NCBI RefSeq assembly: GCF_902806985.1
Contig: NZ_CADCXY010000008.1
Coordinates: 1-64,000, forward strand
DNA length: 64,000 bases
Source: Pseudidiomarina piscicola
GTDB taxonomy: Bacteria > Pseudomonadota > Gammaproteobacteria > Enterobacterales > Alteromonadaceae
Direction of reading: 5' to 3'
Positions 42,989 through 53,148 of the stretch are shown one piece after another (position 1 is the stretch's first letter; every line of letters starts with the position of its first letter). Under the pieces are notes generated by a model that made no database searches, had not been told where the DNA came from, and saw only the letters and a program-made list of their open reading frames with translations. The position numbers and the translations under genes are program-made.

Positions 42989-45900
42989 TCGCCCAACGAC
43001 AGTAAGGTAGCATTACCGCCAACTGCGGTAATGTTATTCGATCGGGTTTTCTCAGTAATAAAGCGGGTGAGGTAATGTGGCCCACCTGCTTTAGGCCCGG
43101 TTCCCGACATACCACGTCCACCGAACGGCTGTACGCCAACCACTGCACCAATCTGGTTGCGGTTAATATACACGTTACCAACGTCAATGCGGCGGGCAAT
43201 ATCAGCTGCGAAGGTTTCATTGCGGCTATGAATACCAAAGGTCAAACCAAATCCGGTCGCATTAATGCTTTCAATCACATCGTCTAGGTTGTCAGTTGAG
43301 TAACGGATAACATGCAAGATCGGACCAAAGTTCTCTTTCACCAACTGATTGATGCTATCGATCTCAATCGCTGTGGGCGCTAAGAACGTACCACCGTCGG
43401 TGTAGTCTGGCATGGGAGCCCGCGCAATTAAGCGGCCCGCTTGTGAAATATCACTAATATGTTGCTCAAGGTTACTCTTAGCGACCCCATCGATGACTGG
43501 GCCTACGTCGGTTTCATGGAGCAAGGGGTCACCAACGTTGAGTTCAGCCATAGCGCCCTTGAGTAACTCGATGACGCGGTCGGCAATGTCATCTTGAACG
43601 AACAATACCCGAAGTGCTGAACAGCGTTGCCCTGCGCTTTTGAATGCGCTGGCGACGATATCAGTTACAGCTTGCTCAGGCAGTGCTGTTGAGTCAATAA
43701 GCATGGCGTTTTGCCCACCGGTTTCCGCAACCAGCGGCACTATGGCACCGGTTCGTGCAGCAAGAGCTCGGTTAATCGACTGTGCGGTATACGTTGAGCC
43801 CGTAAAGCAAACACCACCGATATCTTCTTGGCTGACTAAGAACGAGCCTACTTCAGCGCCGCTACCAGGCATAAAATGGACCACATCGCCAGGAATACCA
43901 GCTTCAAGGAGTAACTGCACCGCGCGAAAGGCAATCAAACCAGTTTGCTCAGCTGGCTTGGCAATAACGCAGTTACCGGTAACGAGTGCGGCAACCACTT
44001 GACCAGTGAAAATAGCTAACGGGAAGTTCCAAGGGCTGATACAAATAAAAGTGCCTCGGCCTTGCACAAAGAGCTCGTTGGTTTCGCCCGTCGGCCCTGG
44101 CAGTGTTGTGCCTTCGCCCATAAGCTTACGAGCTTCGACCGCGTAGTAACGGCAAAAATCGACGGCTTCACGGACTTCATCGATACCGTCCTGCAAACTC
44201 TTACCAGCTTCCAATGAGCATAAGGCAATGAGTTCGTCGCGGTTGGCTTCCATTAAGTCAGCAAACTGTTCAAGTGATTTAGCACGAACTTCAACGTCGG
44301 TATCACGCCAACGACGATAGGCCGCGTTAGCGCTGTTCAAGGCTTTTTCGGCAAGTGCTTTATCGCCCCAACTAATACAGCCAATTTGGCGCTGATTCTC
44401 TTGTGGGCTGGTAATACTAACTTGGTGGTGGGCATCAGCCACTTCACCGTTAACGATAGGGCCACCTTGCCATTGTTTGTCACGATACTGCTGAACCGCA
44501 GCAATAAAGTCGTCTGCTTGTGAGTGAATATTCATGTTCAATCCTAACGAGTTTTTGCGATCGCTGAAAATCTGCGTCGGCAGGGGAATCTTGGTATTTG
44601 CTAAACGTTCGTACTTGGTAATCGTACGCATCGGGTGTTGTATTAACTCATCAACTGGGGTCGCGGGGTCAACGAGCTTATGCACGAACGATGTATTCGC
44701 ACCGTTTTCTAATAAACGTCGCACCAGATAGGGTAGCAAGTCTTTATGCTTACCAACCGGCGCATAAATGCGAACAGTGGTGTTTGGGTCTTCCTGCAGT
44801 AGCGTGTCGTATAAATCGTCACCCATGCCGTGCAGACGTTGGAACTCAATGCGGCGCTGGTAGTCTTGATTCATCTGCTGAATCGCGACCACGGTTTGCG
44901 CATTGTGTGTGGCAAATTGTGGATACAGCGCACCTTCAGTGGCTTCGCACATTAAATAGCGCGAGCAGGCGAGGTAACTAATGTCGGTATTCGCCTTGCG
45001 AGTAAACACTGGGTAACCGGTTAAGCCGTTTACTTGGCAATGCTTGATCTCGGTATCCCAGTAGGCACCCTTGACTAATCGTACTGGGATTTCGTCGCCA
45101 CACTCTTTGGCGAGAGCGGTTAACCAGCATAAAGTAGGTAACGCTCGCTTGGAGTACGCTTGCACCACCACACCAAATCGTGGCCAGCCCTTACAAACAC
45201 CGCTGCGATAAACTTTTTCGAACAGCTCGAGTGATAATTCATGGCGATCAACTTCTTCGGCGTCAATGGTTACGCCTACGTCTGCTTCTTTCGCTAACTT
45301 AACGAGATCGGTCAAGCTTTGCGCAAGCTCAGTCAATACCCGATGCTGATTGGCTGACTCGTAGCGTGGATGCAGAGCTGATAGCTTTATCGAAATGGTC
45401 GGTCGCGGCGCATCGGGATTGTTAAAGTCTTCTTTAGCAACGGTTTTTATCGAGTTCACGTAGTCTTCGTGGTAACGACGTGCGTCGGCCATGGTGAGTG
45501 CGGCCTCGCCGAGCATGTCGTAGGCATGAGTGTAGCCTTTGTCACGGTTGTTACGGCTATTTTTTAACGCCTCTTCGATGCTACGGCCGAGCACAAATTG
45601 TTTACCCATGATACGCATGGCAGCATAAGTTGCTTTACGTACCACCGGCATACCAAGACGCCGCGTCAATCGTCGGAAGACGCCACGTGGGCTTTGCATA
45701 GGCAGCCCAGTGGGGTTGATAACAGAGTTGGTCAGAGCTAAGCCCCAACTGCCTGAGTTCACCAGCCAAGATGCGCTTTCCCCCATATGCTTCTGCCAGT
45801 CGCCACCGGACAACCGGTCTTGAATAAGTGCATCCGCAGTATGACTATCGGGAATTCGTAATAAGGCCTCAGCCAGGCACATTAAAATAATGCCTTCTTT

Positions 45901-46152
45901 GGTATCAAGACTGTATTCTTGTAAAAACGCATCAACCCCACCACCTTTCGCGCGATCGCGCACGGTGTTCACCAGTTTGGCCGAATTCTCGGTAACTGTA
46001 TCTAAGGTTGCATCATCATTTGGAACCAATTGCATCAGCTCTTGCAGGTAGGCATCTTCGTCAACTAGATAGTTTTCGGTGATAGCGCTTTGCAAGGCTC
46101 GAAGATCGGAACCTTTAAACTGAGCCTGAAGTACTTCACTGGCTTTGAACAT
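42985..46152 (-). CDS. putA: Bifunctional proline dehydrogenase and P5C dehydrogenase PutA
   Basis: PutA oxidises proline to glutamate in two steps with substrate channelling. The 1055-residue protein has an FAD proline dehydrogenase barrel (about 160-480, with RLVKGAYWD and EFQRLHGM) and an NAD aldehyde dehydrogenase domain (about 540-1055) with Cys844 in SAGQRCSAL and the Glu in VAETGGQNAM. It begins directly with the helical arm; the N-terminal ribbon-helix-helix DNA-binding domain of E. coli PutA is absent, so it cannot be its own repressor by that means. The long C-terminal domain of type B and C enzymes also appears to be absent. Confidence 0.94.
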   Translation of the reverse strand: MFKASEVLQAQFKGSDLRALQSAITENYLVDEDAYLQELMQLVPNDDATLDTVTENSAKLVNTVRDRAKGGGVDAFLQEYSLDTKEGIILMCLAEALLRIPDSHTADALIQDRLSGGDWQKHMGESASWLVNSGSWGLALTNSVINPTGLPMQSPRGVFRRLTRRLGMPVVRKATYAAMRIMGKQFVLGRSIEEALKNSRNNRDKGYTHAYDMLGEAALTMADARRYHEDYVNSIKTVAKEDFNNPDAPRPTISIKLSALHPRYESANQHRVLTELAQSLTDLVKLAKEADVGVTIDAEEVDRHELSLELFEKVYRSGVCKGWPRFGVVVQAYSKRALPTLCWLTALAKECGDEIPVRLVKGAYWDTEIKHCQVNGLTGYPVFTRKANTDISYLACSRYLMCEATEGALYPQFATHNAQTVVAIQQMNQDYQRRIEFQRLHGMGDDLYDTLLQEDPNTTVRIYAPVGKHKDLLPYLVRRLLENGANTSFVHKLVDPATPVDELIQHPMRTITKYERLANTKIPLPTQIFSDRKNSLGLNMNIHSQADDFIAAVQQYRDKQWQGGPIVNGEVADAHHQVSITSPQENQRQIGCISWGDKALAEKALNSANAAYRRWRDTDVEVRAKSLEQFADLMEANRDELIALCSLEAGKSLQDGIDEVREAVDFCRYYAVEARKLMGEGTTLPGPTGETNELFVQGRGTFICISPWNFPLAIFTGQVVAALVTGNCVIAKPAEQTGLIAFRAVQLLLEAGIPGDVVHFMPGSGAEVGSFLVSQEDIGGVCFTGSTYTAQSINRALAARTGAIVPLVAETGGQNAMLIDSTALPEQAVTDIVASAFKSAGQRCSALRVLFVQDDIADRVIELLKGAMAELNVGDPLLHETDVGPVIDGVAKSNLEQHISDISQAGRLIARAPMPDYTDGGTFLAPTAIEIDSINQLVKENFGPILHVIRYSTDNLDDVIESINATGFGLTFGIHSRNETFAADIARRIDVGNVYINRNQIGAVVGVQPFGGRGMSGTGPKAGGPHYLTRFITEKTRSNNITAVGGNATLLSLGD

Positions 46153-46379
46153 AGCATCTCCTATGGGACTCAGCGCGCGGCTGGATTGGGCATAATTCGA
46201 GCGCCAGTATAGGGTTTTTTTGGCCCTCGTAAAGCCCTTGTGATCAGTTTTTTAAGTTTCCTCTTTGTCGGCCACGGTGCAATTTTTATACGCCCCTGTC
46301 AAGCCCATATAAGTTGACCCGTCGACGGCCTGCGAGTACCGTAGATAACCATATGTAGTCAACGTACGAGAGAGTCTTT

Positions 46380-47870
46380 GTGAGCCAGGAAATTGAGATC
46401 AAATTATTAGTTGAAGGCGCTTCAACCGAGCAAGTGCTGGCACTGTGTCAAAGTCTGGCCAAAGATGCAGAAATGGCCGAATTAGAGCTCAGTAATAGTT
46501 ATTTTGATACTGAAGACCTACGTCTACGGCAACATGATATGGGGCTGAGGATTCGCAGCCGTGGTACCGAACGTGAGCAAACCATAAAACTCGCAGGAGA
46601 AGTCTTAGGAGGGGTTCATAGTCGCCCTGAATACAATACAGTTATTACTTCTGACAAACCTGACTTAACTTTATTTGAGGAAGACATCTGGCCGGATGAT
46701 TTTCCATTGTTCGACATTAATCGCGACTTGGTAGAAATTTTCCGTACTGACTTTACCCGCTATCGTTGGCATTTGCCTAGTGGCGAGGGACGTATCGAAC
46801 TGGTCTTTGATCAGGGCACAATTAAAGTAGGTGAAAATGAACGTCCATTGGCTGAAATTGAGCTTGAAGTACAGCAGGGCGATATCACCGATGCGTATCG
46901 CTTGGCACGTCGCTTTATTACCCGATTGAATGCCCAGCTGGGTAGTTTGAGTAAGGCCGCACGTGGTTATATGCTCGCCGGCAAAACGGTTTTAGAACCT
47001 TTCACACACGCTCATTTTGTGCCACAAAAAACCAATGATGATGTTGGAACCGGACTTTATAGAGCACTCACCTATGCATTGCAGTACTGGCAGCATAATG
47101 ATGCTTGTTTGACCGAGGTGCCGAGTGTGCGCGCTGTAGCCGGAATTACGGATGGTATCCGACTAAGTAAGGTGGTGTTGCAACAGTTGGCGACGCTTGA
47201 GGTTGATGTGGATGATCACATTTTGCGACTCGAGCAAATGCTGGGTCATCTCGGCTGGTTGAGCCGTTATGATGGCTTAACGGAGTTGACCGCTGACGAT
47301 GGTGCTTATCATCGTGCGCTTAAACAATACCCCAAGCTTTTTGAGACGATTCAAGAACAACAAGAGCATGCGGTGCAACTCGAGTTGGTACAAAGCTTGA
47401 GTGTGCGCGACGATTATCAGTTAACACTGTTAGAGCTTGGGGCACTGTGCCATCAACAGCCACGCCATGAACAAATCGCCGAGCTCCCCTTAAGGCAGTG
47501 GGCGAGCCAACGACTGCGAGAAGACTGGCAAAATGTTATTGATGCTTTTGCGCGCCCAACCGAGTTGAAACCGGAGTATTACCTGAAACAACTACCATTA
47601 TTACAAAGCTCGCTGCAGCTAGGGTACTGCGTGGGCTATTTATTCAACGAGGAAGATCGCGAACTGTTTCGAGCGCCGTGGCAAGATCTGGTTCGCGGGA
47701 TTCGTGAAATCATGGCGCTCAAGTTACTACGCGATGCCATCAGAGATGAAGATGATAGCCAGGCGGAACGTTTACTCAACTGGCAAAAAGTCCAGTTAGA
47801 GTCATTGCTTTATGCGCTTGAACGTTCGCGCAAGGCAGCATTGAAACAAGAACCTTATTGGTTGGGTTAA
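46380..47870 (+). CDS. ygiF: Inorganic triphosphatase YgiF (CYTH-CHAD)
   Basis: The N-terminal CYTH domain (about 1-200) has the signature EIEIKLL (4-10) and hydrolyses inorganic triphosphate in E. coli YgiF. The C-terminal part (about 215-496) is a helical CHAD-like domain with scattered His and basic residues, implicated in polyphosphate binding. At 496 residues it is about 60 longer than the E. coli protein. The start is GTG. glnE begins 1 nt after the stop, the same pairing as in E. coli. Confidence 0.9.
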   Translation: MSQEIEIKLLVEGASTEQVLALCQSLAKDAEMAELELSNSYFDTEDLRLRQHDMGLRIRSRGTEREQTIKLAGEVLGGVHSRPEYNTVITSDKPDLTLFEEDIWPDDFPLFDINRDLVEIFRTDFTRYRWHLPSGEGRIELVFDQGTIKVGENERPLAEIELEVQQGDITDAYRLARRFITRLNAQLGSLSKAARGYMLAGKTVLEPFTHAHFVPQKTNDDVGTGLYRALTYALQYWQHNDACLTEVPSVRAVAGITDGIRLSKVVLQQLATLEVDVDDHILRLEQMLGHLGWLSRYDGLTELTADDGAYHRALKQYPKLFETIQEQQEHAVQLELVQSLSVRDDYQLTLLELGALCHQQPRHEQIAELPLRQWASQRLREDWQNVIDAFARPTELKPEYYLKQLPLLQSSLQLGYCVGYLFNEEDRELFRAPWQDLVRGIREIMALKLLRDAIRDEDDSQAERLLNWQKVQLESLLYALERSRKAALKQEPYWLG

Positions 47871-47871
47871 T

Positions 47872-50658
47872 ATGGATAAGGTTCAGCAACTGAAAGAGTT
47901 TTGGTGCGCAACCAGTGAATTTATCGCAAGTGTCTGGCGCAATGATGCGAACGCGATCGTCACCGATAACGAAGGGCAGGTTCAACTACCTGCACCGGAA
48001 AGCTATGCAGCGCAGTTGCAACAGGCACTAACAGAGGTTGACAGTGAAGAAGAAGCGCAACGTGTGTTGCGTCGCTACCGTCAGCGTTGGTTTGCGAGTT
48101 TGGCGGCGGCCGACTTAGCCAATCAACTGGAGTTGAAACAGACCCTGCAGCATATTTCGGCGGCCGCCGATGCCTTTATTATTGCTGCTCGCGACTGGTT
48201 GTACCCGCAACTTTGCCAACGTTATGGCGTGCCACGTGATCACCAAGGGGAAGCCCAGCCTTTATTAATCATTGGAATGGGGAAGTTAGGTGGTTACGAG
48301 CTTAACTTTTCGTCGGACATCGATTTGATTTTTTGCTACCCAGAGCAAGGCGAAACTGATCATCCGCGAAAGCCTATCGAAACCAACGTTTTTTTCACCA
48401 AACTGGTGCAGGGGCTGGTGACACTCCTTGATAGTGTCACGGCAGATGGTCGAGTGTTTCGTGTTGACCTGCGCTTGCGGCCTTTTGGTCAATCGGGCCC
48501 AGTCGTTACCAGCCTTGCCGCGCTCGAATACTACTATCAAGAACAAGGGCGTGACTGGGAACGCTACGCCATGGTAAAGGCGCGGCTGATTGGCGCTGCG
48601 GAGGACTATCAGCAGCAGTTAAGTCAACTGTTACGGCCTTTTGTTTATCGGCGTTATATCGATTTTTCGGCCATTGATGCCTTGCGTAAAATGAAAGCTT
48701 TGATCACTCAGGAAACCCGCCGCCAAGGGGTGCAAAATAACCTTAAGTTAGGGCCAGGTGGGATCCGTGAAATCGAGTTTATTGCGCAAACCTTTCAACT
48801 TATTCGTGGTGGTCAAGAACGACAGTTACAAACGAATTCCGTTTACCAAGCCTATGCGGCCATTCGCGAACTAGAGCTGCTACCCGTCGCAAGTGTCAAT
48901 GAGCTGCTGGCAAACTATGAGTTTTTGCGCAAAGTGGAACATGTGCTGCAGCAGCTTAACGATGAGCAAACACAGAGTTTGCCTGATGACCCTGAGCATC
49001 AGCAAAGGGTCGCCGACGCTTTCCAAACCGACTGGCAAACACTCTATCAGCGTATTCGAGATGTAATGGAGCAAGTGCATCACCAATTTCAAAATGTTAT
49101 TGGCGATAATGAAACCGACGAAGAAGACGTGGGTGCGTTGCAGCTTTTGTGGCAAGACATGGTTGAAGATGACACCGCTTTAGATGTTTTGCATGATGCG
49201 GGTTTGAATAAGCAACGGGCACAGCAAATATGGGCCTTGGTGGCAGACTTACGTTATGAGGTACGGCGCCGTGGTAGTGGTCCGCGCGGGCGCAAAGCAA
49301 TGGCTAAATTGGTGCCATTACTGTTGCAGCGAAGCCTGCCATTAGCCGATGCTGAAGTCGTTCTCGAACGTGTATTTAAAGTTTTGCGGCGCATCATGAG
49401 CCGTACTGCTTATGTCGAACTACTCGTAGAGAATAGCGGAGCGTGCGAACAATTAATTAAGCTTTGTCGTGCCAGTGAATGGATGACTCAGCACATCGCA
49501 AATTTCCCGATTTTGCTTGATGAGCTGATTGACCCTCAGCACCTCTATGAGTTGCCCAAGGTACACGACTATCCGGCAATTATTAACGATTACATGGTAC
49601 GAATACCAGAGCAGGAAGACGACTTAGAGGCACAAATGAATGCGCTGCGTCAGGCGCGGCAGTCGTGTCAGTTAAAAATTGCGGCGGCTGATATAAGTGG
49701 CGCATTGCCATTGATGCATGTGAGTGATCATCTGAGCTTTCTTGCCGAAGCGATTATTGAACATGTGGTACAACTAGCGTGGCAGCATTTGGTCGCGCGT
49801 CATGGGTGTCCGCCGGGACGAACCCTAAGCGACACTGGGCTTGCCGTGATCGCCTATGGCAAGTTGGGGGGGCTTGAGCTCAGTTATAGTTCGGACCTTG
49901 ACTTAGTCTTTGTCACTGATGGCGACTACCAAGGTGAAACCGATGGTGTAAAGCCGTTGGAAGTGCAGCAGTTTTATTTACGGTTAGCACAGCGAATTCT
50001 GCATTTATTCACCACGCGTACCATGATCGGCGTACTTTATGAGGTTGATATGCGGCTGCGGCCCTCTGGCAAAGCCGGGCTATTGGTGAGTCGCTTGTCG
50101 ACCTATGCCAGCTATTTACATGATGAAGCGTGGACCTGGGAGCTACAAGCTCTGGTACGCGCCCGCCCGGTGTATGGTAGCCAACCGCTGCGAGAAAAAT
50201 TCAACCAATTGCGCCAGCAGCAGTTAAGCCGCCCGCGCGATGCACAGAAGTTAGCTCAGCAGGTGGCCTCTATGCGTGAAAAGATGCGTAGTCATAATGA
50301 ACGCCGCGATGCTGGCGCAAGCACAGCTCGCGCTTTTGATCTCAAGCAGGGGGTTGGAGGCATTACCGATATTGAATTTTTGGTGCAGTTTTTAGTGCTA
50401 CGTTTTAGCGCTGAGCACCCGGAGCTGGCGCACTTCACCGACAATGTGCGCTGTATCGAAGTTGCCGGCAAACTCGGTATTTTGACCGTCGACGAAGCGC
50501 AACAGCTAACCACTGTGTACATACGGCAGCGCCAATGGCTACACCAATTGGCGCTGGATGACAGTGGTTCTTTAACCTATCGGACGGTCGATAACGAGCG
50601 CCAAGTGGTTAGCGAGGCGTGGCAGAAGTGGTTTGTAGACGCTAGCGATAAAGACTAG
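47872..50658 (+). CDS. glnE: Glutamine synthetase adenylyltransferase/deadenylase GlnE
   Basis: GlnE adds AMP to glutamine synthetase when nitrogen is plentiful and removes it when nitrogen is scarce, steered by the PII protein. The 928-residue protein has two nucleotidyltransferase halves: GMGKLGGYELNFSSDIDL in the N-terminal deadenylase and AYGKLGGLELSYSSDLDL in the C-terminal adenylase, separated by a regulatory helical region. Length fits E. coli (946). The 3' end overlaps convergent lpxL by 17 bp. Confidence 0.96.
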   Translation: MDKVQQLKEFWCATSEFIASVWRNDANAIVTDNEGQVQLPAPESYAAQLQQALTEVDSEEEAQRVLRRYRQRWFASLAAADLANQLELKQTLQHISAAADAFIIAARDWLYPQLCQRYGVPRDHQGEAQPLLIIGMGKLGGYELNFSSDIDLIFCYPEQGETDHPRKPIETNVFFTKLVQGLVTLLDSVTADGRVFRVDLRLRPFGQSGPVVTSLAALEYYYQEQGRDWERYAMVKARLIGAAEDYQQQLSQLLRPFVYRRYIDFSAIDALRKMKALITQETRRQGVQNNLKLGPGGIREIEFIAQTFQLIRGGQERQLQTNSVYQAYAAIRELELLPVASVNELLANYEFLRKVEHVLQQLNDEQTQSLPDDPEHQQRVADAFQTDWQTLYQRIRDVMEQVHHQFQNVIGDNETDEEDVGALQLLWQDMVEDDTALDVLHDAGLNKQRAQQIWALVADLRYEVRRRGSGPRGRKAMAKLVPLLLQRSLPLADAEVVLERVFKVLRRIMSRTAYVELLVENSGACEQLIKLCRASEWMTQHIANFPILLDELIDPQHLYELPKVHDYPAIINDYMVRIPEQEDDLEAQMNALRQARQSCQLKIAAADISGALPLMHVSDHLSFLAEAIIEHVVQLAWQHLVARHGCPPGRTLSDTGLAVIAYGKLGGLELSYSSDLDLVFVTDGDYQGETDGVKPLEVQQFYLRLAQRILHLFTTRTMIGVLYEVDMRLRPSGKAGLLVSRLSTYASYLHDEAWTWELQALVRARPVYGSQPLREKFNQLRQQQLSRPRDAQKLAQQVASMREKMRSHNERRDAGASTARAFDLKQGVGGITDIEFLVQFLVLRFSAEHPELAHFTDNVRCIEVAGKLGILTVDEAQQLTTVYIRQRQWLHQLALDDSGSLTYRTVDNERQVVSEAWQKWFVDASDKD

Positions 50659-51574
50659 GGTCGTCTTCGTTTGGACGGGTTTTAAAGCGTCTATGCACCC
50701 ATAGATATTGTTCTGGGCATTGTTGAACTGCGTATTCCACCATTTTGTTAACCCGTGTGACATCTGCGATCGGGTCAGCGGTTGGGAAGTTGCCAAACTC
50801 AGGGTAGAAGGTGACGTCATACCCGCTTCCATCGGCGCGCCTAAAGCAAGTGGTCGACAGTACAGCACACTTCTTGCTGGCAGCAAATAATAAGGTTCCC
50901 GTGGTAGTGCTGGTTTCTTTTACCGCAAAAAACGGTGCGAACACTGTACGACGGCGGCCATAATCTTGATCGGGAAGGTAGCCAGCAATTTCGCCTTGCT
51001 CAATGGCTTGTTTCATACTGCGCACATCGGTCCGCGGGATCATATATTTGTTCGAACGGCCGCGTCCACGGGTCTGCAGAAATTCCATCAAGGCATTGTT
51101 GTGGGGCCGATAAAGCCCCACCGCGGGCTTAATAAAGCCGTGCAATCGAGCATGCACCTCAAGGCTAAGGAAGTGAAACAACAATAACAGCACGCCCTTG
51201 CCTTCTCGCTGGGGCGCCTCGAGGTGTTCAACACCGTGTAAATGCAACTTCCGGCGAATACGCCAATCGGGCCACCACCACGCCATACCAGTTTCGAAAA
51301 AGGCGATACCGGTATTTTCCATATTGCGTTTTACCAGAGCTTCAATTTCATCAGCCGATTTATCGGGAAAGCAGAGTTCAAGATTGCGACGCGCGACACC
51401 GGCCCGTTTCGGCACGAATTTATAAAATAGCCGACCTAGACCGCGGCCCATCGCCAGCTGCCACTTGTAAGGAAGCCATGAAATAAAATAAAGAAGGCCG
51501 ACCCCTAACCAGGTCAGCCAATATTTGGGGAGTAAAAACCTTGCTTCAAACTTAGGTTTTTCAATTATTTTCAT
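50642..51574 (-). CDS. lpxL: Kdo-lipid A lauroyltransferase, LpxL family
   Basis: The enzyme adds a secondary acyl chain to Kdo-bearing lipid IVA at the inner membrane. The 310-residue protein has an N-terminal membrane helix (about 18-35) and the catalytic HX4E motif HFLSLE (His134, Glu139), two residues off E. coli LpxL. LpxL versus the paralogues LpxM or LpxP cannot be settled by eye, but similarity to LpxL is strong. In this organism the Kdo acceptor may be a phosphorylated single Kdo (see waaA-kdkA). It overlaps tolC by 14 nt on the same strand and glnE by 17 nt on the other. Confidence 0.9.
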   Translation of the reverse strand: MKIIEKPKFEARFLLPKYWLTWLGVGLLYFISWLPYKWQLAMGRGLGRLFYKFVPKRAGVARRNLELCFPDKSADEIEALVKRNMENTGIAFFETGMAWWWPDWRIRRKLHLHGVEHLEAPQREGKGVLLLLFHFLSLEVHARLHGFIKPAVGLYRPHNNALMEFLQTRGRGRSNKYMIPRTDVRSMKQAIEQGEIAGYLPDQDYGRRRTVFAPFFAVKETSTTTGTLLFAASKKCAVLSTTCFRRADGSGYDVTFYPEFGNFPTADPIADVTRVNKMVEYAVQQCPEQYLWVHRRFKTRPNEDDPSLYR

Positions 51575-52919
51575 TAATTAAACTTGCGTTAATTGCCATT
51601 AGATCACGTTCACTAATCTTACCTGAAGCTTGTTGCAGTGTCAGTGATTGACGAATGTAGTTATAACGCGCGGTCGACAAGTTACGACGAGCATTAAACA
51701 AGTTTCGTGTGCTATCAAGTACATCAACAATAGTACGGGTGCCAACTTCGAAACCGGTTTGTGTTGCTTTAAGCGCACTATCGGCGGAGACGACGGCCTG
51801 CTCTAAAGCACGAATAGTGGCAATAGCGGCGACTAAGTCGTAATAGGCACTACGTACTTGGCGTTCAACGTTTCGACGTGTGAACTCAAGCTGTTGGCTG
51901 CTAGCAACGTAATTGGCTCGCGCTTGTTCGGCTTGTGATGAGGTACGAAAACCACTAAACAAAGGCACATTTAGGTTGACCCCAATCGACGAGCTATCCA
52001 TACGAGGCGGGTTCGAGGTGCGACCTAGAACTTCGCTTTCGCTATCTTGCGTCGACAATGAGCCGCTCAATGAAACCTGTGGGTAGTGCCCAGCTAGCGC
52101 TAAATCGATTTGTTGGTCGGAAATTTCGACGGATACGCGCTGTACCAAAAGCTGTAGGTTTTTGTCCTCAGCAGTCGCTACCCAGTTATCTGCATTTTCT
52201 GGGTTTGGCGCGCTCGGTGAAAAGTTCTTCGTATCTAGTTCAGCGATATCTTGATGATAACGTCCGGTAATTTCACGTAGACTTTCTTGCGCGATTTCCA
52301 CTGCGTTTTTGGCTTGGATTTCACGCGCAACAGCATTGTCAAACTGTGCTTGAGCTTCATGCACGTCGGTAATGGCTGTTAAACCAACTGAAAAGCGTTG
52401 CTTGGTTTGCTCAAGTTGACGTTCAATGGCGCGTTTTTCGGCTTGCGCGAACTCTAGGTCATCTTTGCGCTCAAGTACGCTAAAGTAGGCGTTGACGACG
52501 CGTAACATCAAGTTTTGACGTTCACTGAGGTAGTTGACTTCAGCTTGATAGGCTTGTTTATCAGCTATTTCAGTTTGTTCCCATGTCGCTTTGTTGAAAA
52601 GCGTTTGGCTTAAGTTAACGCCAGCGCTCCAACCGGTACTGGTAATGTCGTACATAAAACTATTACCGGAACTATCGAAGTCTTGGGTTTCACGGGTGCT
52701 ACGCGAGTAGCCAGCTTGAAAGCCGACCTGTGGCCACCAACTAGCTTCGGCAATATTCACCCCTTGGCGAGCAGCATCTCGTTGGGCTTGAGCTTGTTTT
52801 AACGTAGGATCATTTTGCAGTGCGAGTTGAAAAATCTGCGCAAGGTCGTCAGCATAAGTGACTGAGCTACCTGCTGCAAAAGAGAGTCCGATTAGAGCTG
52901 AAAGAAACTTTTTTTTCAT
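51561..52919 (-). CDS. tolC: Outer membrane efflux and secretion channel TolC
   Basis: TolC is a trimeric outer membrane and periplasmic tunnel for RND, MFS and type I export systems. The 452-residue precursor has a signal peptide ending in SVTYA, and two repeats of the outer membrane efflux protein domain with long coiled helices rich in Gln, Ala and Arg. It is transcribed divergently from nudF, as in E. coli. lpxL overlaps its 3' end, so an envelope operon is likely. Confidence 0.94.
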   Translation of the reverse strand: MKKKFLSALIGLSFAAGSSVTYADDLAQIFQLALQNDPTLKQAQAQRDAARQGVNIAEASWWPQVGFQAGYSRSTRETQDFDSSGNSFMYDITSTGWSAGVNLSQTLFNKATWEQTEIADKQAYQAEVNYLSERQNLMLRVVNAYFSVLERKDDLEFAQAEKRAIERQLEQTKQRFSVGLTAITDVHEAQAQFDNAVAREIQAKNAVEIAQESLREITGRYHQDIAELDTKNFSPSAPNPENADNWVATAEDKNLQLLVQRVSVEISDQQIDLALAGHYPQVSLSGSLSTQDSESEVLGRTSNPPRMDSSSIGVNLNVPLFSGFRTSSQAEQARANYVASSQQLEFTRRNVERQVRSAYYDLVAAIATIRALEQAVVSADSALKATQTGFEVGTRTIVDVLDSTRNLFNARRNLSTARYNYIRQSLTLQQASGKISERDLMAINASLINENN

Positions 52920-53148
52920 GAGTTCAGTTGTCCTGATAGGTTTGTCTGGCTCAAATGACTGTTGCTAATGGGTCGGTATTTTACATACACATTTGAATGA
53001 TTACTAGCATACATCCGATAGTACGCACGAATCATGCTTTTAGTTGCAACGGGACGTGCTTAAATGTAACCAAATATAAGAAGTATGCACTTATTTTCAT
53101 TTTTTTCCGTAATCAACGTAGACATCTGACTAAGGCAAAAGGTTTACC

